Shown piece by piece: positions 56,563-64,000 of a DNA stretch of 64,000 nt. The notes beneath the pieces are model-generated. The model ran no database searches. It was not told the DNA's origin and was given only the letters and a program-made list of their open reading frames with translations. This stretch comes from Allium sativum (taxonomy: Eukaryota; Streptophyta; Magnoliopsida; Asparagales; Amaryllidaceae). The position numbers and the translations under genes were made by a program. The stretch is from the NCBI GenBank assembly GCA_030737875.1, contig CM060924.1:152824197-152888196 (forward strand), in the 5' to 3' direction. Positions within the stretch are counted from its first letter, which is position 1; each line of letters starts with the position of its first letter.

Positions 56563-57367
56563 ATCTCCCCCACTTAAAACTTTTCGTCCCCGAAAAGGAA
56601 CAAAGTCGAAAGTGGTTTGATCAATCAACTCTACGCTCGATCTGGCTTTCGTTCTCCAACTTTTCAGTTTCTGAGAATTTTCAAATTCTTCAAAAATTTG
56701 GCTAACACCCTAAATTTTTGAAAAATTTCGCCATAACCTCCCCTGCAATGGGAGCATCGGGAAATCTCAAATAGCTTCCCCTGTCCTTCAGATCTCAAAA
56801 AGAAAAAGAAAAAGCCAAGCGGCTAGCCAATAGGCTCATAAAATCATCATCACCCAAACAAAATAGTAAATTATGTAGTAAACATGTACCTATTTGTCGG
56901 GCAAACAAATTTTATTCTTCGGCTCTATCCTCCTTGCTATGACCTATTCAATGTAAGTATATGTATATGCAAGCAAATGCAACCAATTTTCAATACAGTT
57001 TACTATTTGGTTCAATTGGCTAAATGGTTAAAATTATCAAACAAGTAAACCAACAACACAAACATCAATCAATTAATTGGTTATATTTTCAAATATATAA
57101 TTTTATATATTTAAAACCATATTTGCTAAAATCATATTATATATATAATCACAAATACGTTATTTATAAAGAAATAACTCTCGACTCATTCTGGGGCATT
57201 TCTAACCCCATCTCTAACGAGTCACTCATTCTAGAATGCTACTGATTCTATCTCTAATGAGGATTCTTTTATAGGACATTACTAATCCTACCTCTAATGA
57301 GTCTTTTGTTCAGTTCTAACGAGTTGTACCCCAAAGATTTGAGTTTAACCAAAGCTCTGATACCACG
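56563..57367 (-). mobile_element. Array H, internal region 2 (805 bp)
   Basis: Primer-binding site TGGTATCAGAGCT at 57353-57365, two bases from LTR 3, and polypurine tract GTTTTAAGTGGGGGAGAT next to LTR 2. Contains several diverged repeats of an ACTCRTTAGAGATRGGRTTAGTARYR unit near the primer-binding site (57175-57330). No gag or pol motif in any frame. Confidence 0.92.
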
Positions 57368-59911
57368 TGTAACGACACGGATTTCGCCCGGACCTAATCG
57401 ATCGCTAAACCGACCAAGATCGTTCGAATCCCGCATACGCTAACTTTGGGTATACAACACATCAGAACAAATAACAGAAGACTTCAATAAACATCATAAT
57501 AATGTTACATCAGAGTACAGAATATCAGAGTATATCGAAATATAATACACAGCGGAAGATAAATTTACATAAATGTAAAACAGTGCACAACGGAAATATA
57601 AACTACACAGCGGAAGACTGTAAATTCCTGGACACAGCTTAAAGCTTCAATCCAGAATCCTGCTCAATACATCTACAAAATAAAACTACTCGGCTGCCCG
57701 TGTGGAAAATATGGGCACCCGAGTTTGCAAGGGAAAAGCAAACTACAGGTCAGTCATGGGACTGGTGTGAGAAACTCTAACAGTTATAATTAACTTATTT
57801 ACTAAAATGGCATATCACGGGACCACGCCGCTAACGCGGAACGGGTTTACCCCCATGTATACCGGTGTATAAACAACAATCAATATAGATATATGGATCT
57901 ACTATGCATCAATCAACATGCAATATCCCAATCTACCCACTTAGATTAATCACTACACTTAGATTATCTAAATCCAATTCAATTTACAGAAATTATTCCT
58001 TTGGATTTTATTCCCGATTTCTTATTTCAAATCATTTGAAATACATATCTAACTTTCTATATCAAAGTAGATTTCACTTCGGGATCTCAAATCAAATCAT
58101 TTGGAAATGTGAATTCCAAAACATAACAATGCATACAAACAAGTATGCAACCAAATATCGTGCTCCCCATCGACAAGGCAAAGGGTACGCACCTCGCAAC
58201 TCGATATATAAATGTGCACCTACCCCACATAGGAGTAGGCTACACCGACGATGCACCTCCCACACATGGAGAGCATACACCGCCCTCTCACCCATACTTT
58301 TAGTCTCAGGGTTACCCGAATCTTTAGCCACATACTAAATCATTTCATATCCCGAAGTAGGGAAAATCATTTCACAACATAATAATCACAAGTACTTTCA
58401 AAATATAGTACTTCACATCAGTAATTCACGCATATGATCAGTCACTATTAATCACATAACCTTTGAGATCGTACGTCTCAAAGAAGGGTGTTAAGCAAAA
58501 GAATAAATTCTCCGCCACCAAACAGATACATCATCAATAGCAACTAATCGAATACGCGATGAACCACAATGTAACATATAATACGTTTCTAAATCATTTT
58601 AGAAATCATCGGGTTTTGGGCCTCGAAATCCTTTCTGTTTTATAAAACATTTTTATAAAACATTCCCTGTCCAAAATCGGGAATACATTTCTTTTCACTT
58701 AAGAAAAATATCCTTTCACAATCATTCGTTAAATTTGAAATGAACACAACATCGCTAAACACCTTATCGTCAAATCGTGAAGTGTTTCACAAGGCGTTAG
58801 CACACAGATATTTTCAACCCAACCCAATGCTAAATGTAAAAGCATATTTTGCTCATAAACTGGTCGAGCACAACCCAAACCATCAATCAATCAAATTTGA
58901 CATTAAATATAAGGTTTTGAATAGAGAGAGTATCGACTTATATTCAACATCAAATCCTGAAACCAACAGATATCATATCGGGGATAACGATATCGAATTC
59001 TTCCAAATTCCCATCACAATATCTGTATAATCACGGAATCCAATATCGAAAATATCCAAAGATAATTTCAATTCAAATCTAATCCAATTTATTTATTTAT
59101 AACCTTTGGATTATTTTCCTAGTTAATAACTAGTTCATTTCGATAAAAATCTATTTTTATCTTTTCAAATATGAGATTTTTCATCCCAATTCTTCACAAA
59201 TCATTTCTTATGATTTTACACAAATTATCGATATTTTTAATAATTTTATCAAGGCCCGTACAGTCGTTTTCCATCAACGGCCATCGAACTGCACTTACAA
59301 CGACCTTTTCTGTATTTGATTTGGACGTATCTTCAAATCCAACCGTTAGATTTCAAATTTCTAGTATTCTTAGAAAGCTCTTTTCGATACGAACCCAACG
59401 GTTCCGGTTTTAGGAGAATCCGACGGTCGGATCTCCCGTAATGTCCGTTTGAAATAAATGGTCGAAATTCACGAACTGCCGCGGCGCGGCGCGTTCTATT
59501 CAGGCCATTATATTATATATATAATATATATAATATATATTTTGTCGATTTCTATTTAAAACGAAGTTTATAAATAGTTTTAAATTCGTTTCAAAAACAA
59601 TTTCAACTTCTATTTCAATTCAAATCAAAATTGAATTCCTCCTTATAAATTCGTTTTTAAAATTCATTTCTATTCAATTCAAATTTCAATTCAATTTGAA
59701 TTCATTTCAATTCGAATTCGTTTTCAATTCAATTCAATTCAAATTGGTTTTCTATTCAATTCAATTCAAATTCATTTCCTATTTAATTCAATTCGAATTC
59801 GTTTTCTATTTACTATCAAAATCGAATATTTCATATACATGACAATTTTATACAGTGTATATATATATGTTAAAAATTATATTTTTAACAATCAAATCAT
59901 TTTCACGTTTG

Positions 59912-59948
<37 letters not shown>

Positions 59949-59994
59949 TCGTTTTCACATTTCATATATATATCATTTTCACTTTTCTTATATA

Positions 59995-60310
59995 CGATAT
60001 TTTCACTTTCAATATATATGATATATTCACTTTCAATATATATTCGATATTTTCACTTTCAATATATATTCGATATTTTCACTTTCAATATATTCTATAT
60101 TTTCACTTTCAATATATTCGATATTTTCACTTTCAATATATTCGATATTTTCACTTTCAATATATATTCGATATTTTCACTTTCAATATATTCGATATTT
60201 TCACTTTCAATATATATTCGATATTTTCACTTTCAATATATATTCGATATTTTCACTTTAAATATATTCGATATTTTCACTTTCAATATATTCGATATTT
60301 TCACTTTCAC
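59995..60310 (-). repeat. 24/26 bp minisatellite in array LTR 3
   Basis: Same unit and length as in LTR 2. Confidence 0.9.
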
Positions 60311-61116
60311 ATCACGATCAATTTTCACATAGAATACAATCAAACAAACAAGTCGTCCATGGTCTGTGGACGACGGGGAACAATTCATATATGCAGTTAT
60401 GAAATAAATAACTGAACAGAAAATTATAGTGAGAGAATTCTCACCTTGATTGGTTTTTGAAATCATTTTGAATAATGATTGTTTTCAATTAAATTAAACA
60501 TCATGTTTAATTTAATCAAAATCCGCAATTGCTCCAAATCTTGTCCACCTTTGTTCCACTACGTAGTGCTCAGCTCCACGATCCCAACGCACTAAGGTTT
60601 GTTGAAATCTATTCAAATTTGAATAAGTTATGATGATTTAAACTTTCTTCGTTAATTAAAATAATTAAATTTACTAACTGCATTGCTCCCCCCATAATCA
60701 CCTTCCTTCCTTCAGAACACGCCGAACAACAAAACCCATTCTTGAAAAACAAAACCCAAAATCGCACGCCCTACTAGGCAGTTGGAACTTGATCGGAGAA
60801 TGCCACACGGAGGGGCATGGCGTCGCCTGCCAGGGCCAGCGACGGCGGCCATCTCGCGGGCCCACGATGGCTTGGAAATCAACCCAAAGTCGACGGGTTC
60901 TTGAGAGAATTCAGACCACCTTGGTTCGAGATATCAGATCTTAGCCGCTAGATTCCTGGATCTCGATGAGTACTTCGATTTAGCCTTTGGGAGCATAGGA
61001 AATCATCGCGTGGATGATGAGAACGAGGAGGGAAAAGCCAGAGGCGATTTCCGCCTTTGGTTTCAACAGAACGGCGGCGGGTTGGATATTGTGAGGAGTT
61101 AGGGTTTTTGAATAGG

Positions 61117-61117
<1 letters not shown>

Positions 61118-61161
<44 letters not shown>
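61118..61161 (-). repeat. Expanded TA run at the putative TATA box of array LTR 3
   Basis: 22 TA units; the same site holds six in LTR 1 (50278-50289) and LTR 2 (55655-55666). It sits about 900 bases into the LTR, before a leader beginning CCTATTCAAAAACCCTAAC on the minus strand. Confidence 0.7.
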
Positions 61162-61165
<4 letters not shown>

Positions 61166-62057
61166 AATAATATTAAATTCATTTATTCTCTTATTAGCCA
61201 AGCTTCTCATCCGAACTCGAAATGGACCCCAACGACTGTCGCCCCTAGCTAATTACCCCTATTCCGAACACAATGGGTTATGTATCGTAAGCTGATTTGG
61301 CTGTTACAATCAGTTTCTGTTGAATTTACATTTAAATCATTATATTGAATTTTAAACGTACATTTCAAATTACCGGGGTCACATTCTAACTCTAAAAATT
61401 CTCGAAAAATATTTTCTAGCTTCGTATTGACGATATGGTCCTAACAAAACTAGTTTCGTCGAAATCTGAGACCGTTAGAAAAATGGTCAATTTCCAGTCG
61501 ATTAAAATCAACTGAAACTGGTCAAACGCGTTTTCCTTTGCCACGCTCACATATTGATTCGAAAAATTATGAAATTTGGAATCTAGCAATAATTTGACAA
61601 TGCGGATCCAACAAAAGTGGTTTCGTCGAAATCCGAGGTCGTTTGCAAAATGTCTATTTTTAAGGGCCTGAATTCCATAGCGACTATTCAGAATTTTCAA
61701 CTGGACATATCTTTTGATTCCTGCTATGAAATCTTGATTTTTCGGATTCGTTACAAAGATATTCACGAATAGATCCTATTATTTTTGGTTTCACTAAAAT
61801 CCGGATTGTTTTGCACCCGGTACATTCAAATGAAGTTTGAAATCGAATTATCGAACTACCGCGCCATTTTCAATTCTATTTATAATTATATATAAATATT
61901 ATATTCTAACGACGACGTATATAATATATACGTTCTATTATATTCAAAATAAATTTCTCGTCGATATTATTTAAAATGAATTATTTTAAATAATCAAAAT
62001 TCGCTAAAATCGCAAAAATAAAAATTTTAAACTGGCCCAGATTTTCGGGTTGTTACA

Positions 62058-62862
62058 ATCTTCCCCACTTAAAACTTTTCGTCCCCGAAAAGGAACAAAG
62101 TCGAAAGTGGTTTGATCAATCAACTCTACGCTCGATCTGGCTTTCATTCTCCAACTTTTCAGTTTCTGAGAATTTTCAAATTCTTCAAAAATTTGGCTAA
62201 CACCCTAAATTTTCGAAAAATTTCGCCATAACCTCCCCTGCAATGGGAGCATCGGGAAATCTCAAATAGCTTCCCCGGTCCTTCAGATCTCAAAAAGAAA
62301 AAGAAAAAGCCAAGCGGCTAGCCAATAGGCTCATAAAATCATCATCACCCAAACAAAATAGTAAATTATGTAGTAAACATGTACCTATTTGTCGGGCAAA
62401 CAAATTTTATTCTTCGGCTCTAGCCTCCTTGCTATGACCTGTTCAATATAAGTATATGTATATGCAAGCAAATGCAACCAATTTTCAATACAGTTTACTA
62501 TTTGGTTCAATTGCCTAAATGGTTAAAATTATCAAACAAGTAAACCAACAACACAAACATCAATCAATTAATTGGTTATATTTTCAAATATATAATTTTA
62601 TATATTTAAAACCATATTTGCTAAAATCAGATTATATATATAATCAGAAATACGTTATTTATAAACAAATAACTCTCGACTCATTCTGGGGCATTTCTAA
62701 CCCCATCTCTAACGAGTCACTCATTCTAGAATGCTACTGATTCTATCTCTAATGAGGATTCTTTTATAGGACATTACTAATCCTACCTCTGATGAGTCTT
62801 TTGTTCAGTTCTAACGAGTTGTACCCCAAAGATTTGAGTTTAACCAAAGCTCTGATACCACG
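62058..62862 (-). mobile_element. Array H, internal region 3 (805 bp)
   Basis: Same length as region 2. Primer-binding site at 62848-62860; the polypurine tract reads AAGTGGGGAAGAT, one base different. Confidence 0.92.
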
Positions 62863-64000
62863 TGTAACAACACGGATTTCGCCCGGACCTAATCGATCGC
62901 TAAACCGACCAAGACCGTTCGAATCCCGCATACGCTAACTTTGGGTATACAACACATCAGAACAAATAACAGAAGACTTCAATAAACATCATAATAATGT
63001 TACATCAGAGTACAGAATATCAGAGTCGAAATATAATACACAGCGGAAGATAAATTTACATAAATGTAAAACAGTGCACAGCGGAAATATAAACTACACA
63101 GCGGAAGACTGTAAATTCCTGGACACAGCTTAAAGCTTCAATCCAGAATCCTGCTCAATACATCTACAAAATAAAACTACTCGGCTGCCCGTGTGGAAAA
63201 TATGGGCACCCGAGTTTGCAAGGGAAAAGCAAACTACAGGTCAGTCATGGGACTGGTGTGAGAAACTCTAACAGTTATAATTAACTTATTTACTAAAATG
63301 GCATATCACGGGACCACGCCGCTAACGCGGAACGGGTTTACCCCCATGTATACCAGTGTATAAACAACAATCAATATAGATATATGGATCTACTATGCAT
63401 CAATCAACATGCAATATCCCAATCTACTCTCTTAGATTAATCACTACACTTAGATTGTCTAAATCCAATTCAATTTACAGAAATTATTCCTTTGGATTTT
63501 ATTCCCGATTTCTTATTTCAAATCATTTGAAATACATATCTAACTTTCTATATCAAAGTAGATTTCACTTCGGGATCTCAAATCAAATCATTTGGAAATG
63601 TGAATTCCAAAACATAACAATGCATACAAACAAGTATGCAACCAAATATCGTGCTCCCCATCGACAAGGCAAAGGGTACGCACCTCGCAACTCGATATAT
63701 AAATGTGCACCTACCCCACATAGGAGTAGGCTACACCGACGATGCACCTCCCACACATGGAGAGCATACACCGCCCTCTCACCCATAATTTTAGTCTCAG
63801 GGTTACCCGAATCTTTAGCCACATACTAAATCATTTCATATCCCGAAGTAGGGAAAATCATTTCACAACATAATAATCACAAGTACTTTCAAAATATAGT
63901 ACTTCACATCAGTAATTCACGCATATGATCAATCACTATTAATCACATAACCTTTGAGCTCGTACGTCTCAAAGAAGGGTGTTAAGCAAAAGAATAAATT
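62863..64000 (-). mobile_element. Array H, LTR 4 (partial, runs off the window)
   Basis: TGTAACAACACGG onward, colinear with the first 1.14 kb of LTR 3. The array therefore extends beyond the window. Confidence 0.92.

Larger units (their letters stand above)
57368..62057 (-). mobile_element. Array H, LTR 3 (4,690 bp)
   Basis: Nearly identical to LTR 2. It is longer mainly through a TA run of 44 bases at 61118-61161 where LTR 2 and LTR 1 have 12. The CA run at about 59929-59948 is also longer. Confidence 0.93.

Noticed and set aside
48152..64000. Array H considered as a classical satellite
   Set aside because: Each unit contains LTR ends, a primer-binding site and a polypurine tract in correct order, which explains the array as tandem retrotransposon units.

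Overview
This is nuclear repeat DNA from a flowering plant. It is AT-rich, I found no host gene in it, and almost every stretch can be assigned to an LTR retrotransposon. The coding remains are Ty3/gypsy chromoviruses: a gag, protease, reverse transcriptase, RNase H, integrase order with a GPY/F module and a C-terminal chromodomain, resembling the Tekay/Del clade. Primer-binding sites match initiator Met tRNA (TGGTATCAGAGC). Most LTRs are very long (2.5 to 6.4 kb), with ends of the type TGTAACACCCC/GGGGTGTTACA or TGTAACRACCC/GGGTYGTTACA. The species cannot be named from the sequence.

Layout, with elements lettered here. A (1-5866, +): decayed RT/RNase H/integrase/chromodomain, then a complete 3' LTR (2865-5866). 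A sits inside the integrase of B. B (5867-9891, +): end of pol, a 2.5 kb LTR (6707-9217), then a PBS and a new gag, so one LTR is shared by two tandem copies. C (about 9892-11387, +): 3' end and 755 bp LTR of an unrelated element. D (11388-14057, -): old minus-strand LTR fragments. E (14063-27898, +): a non-coding element with LTRs of about 6.4 kb and an internal region of only 1.07 kb. Its 5' LTR carries an 849 bp copia-like TRIM (16312-17160), and its 3' LTR carries a solo LTR, S1 (22806-27011, target duplication AAAAC). F (27899-43182, -): an internally deleted chromovirus carrying solo LTRs S2 (27961-32258, duplication AGCGT) and S3 (35876-40181, duplication AGTTC). G (43183-48151, +): a long-LTR element probably collapsed by internal deletions, inserted in F's 5' LTR. 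H (48152-64000, -): inserted in G, a head-to-tail array LTR-int-LTR-int-LTR-int-LTR with LTRs of about 4.7 kb and internal regions of about 0.8 kb.

The insertion order is therefore E, then F, then G, then H, four nested levels, with the solo LTRs and the TRIM as side insertions. Three solo LTRs with perfect 5 bp target duplications show that LTR-LTR recombination removed internal regions. The array H and the shared LTR of B show the reciprocal kind of event, in which LTR recombination makes tandem copies. None of the visible coding regions is intact, so any mobility of E or H would need proteins supplied from elsewhere.

The most unexpected signal is structural. Several LTR families keep short perfect hairpins at equivalent positions, and the two arms change together between copies: a TCAGAC/GTCTGA versus TCAGTC/GACTGA stem about 390-500 bases before the LTR end; TTTGTGAC/GTCACAAA versus TTTATGG/CCATAAA in a duplicated module; ATAATAAAAA, ACAATAAAAA and GATAAAAA stems in a minisatellite; TTTGATAGT versus TTCGATAGT stems in E and G. 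Two LTRs also carry a perfect 18 bp palindrome made of two E2F-like sites upstream of the TATA box.
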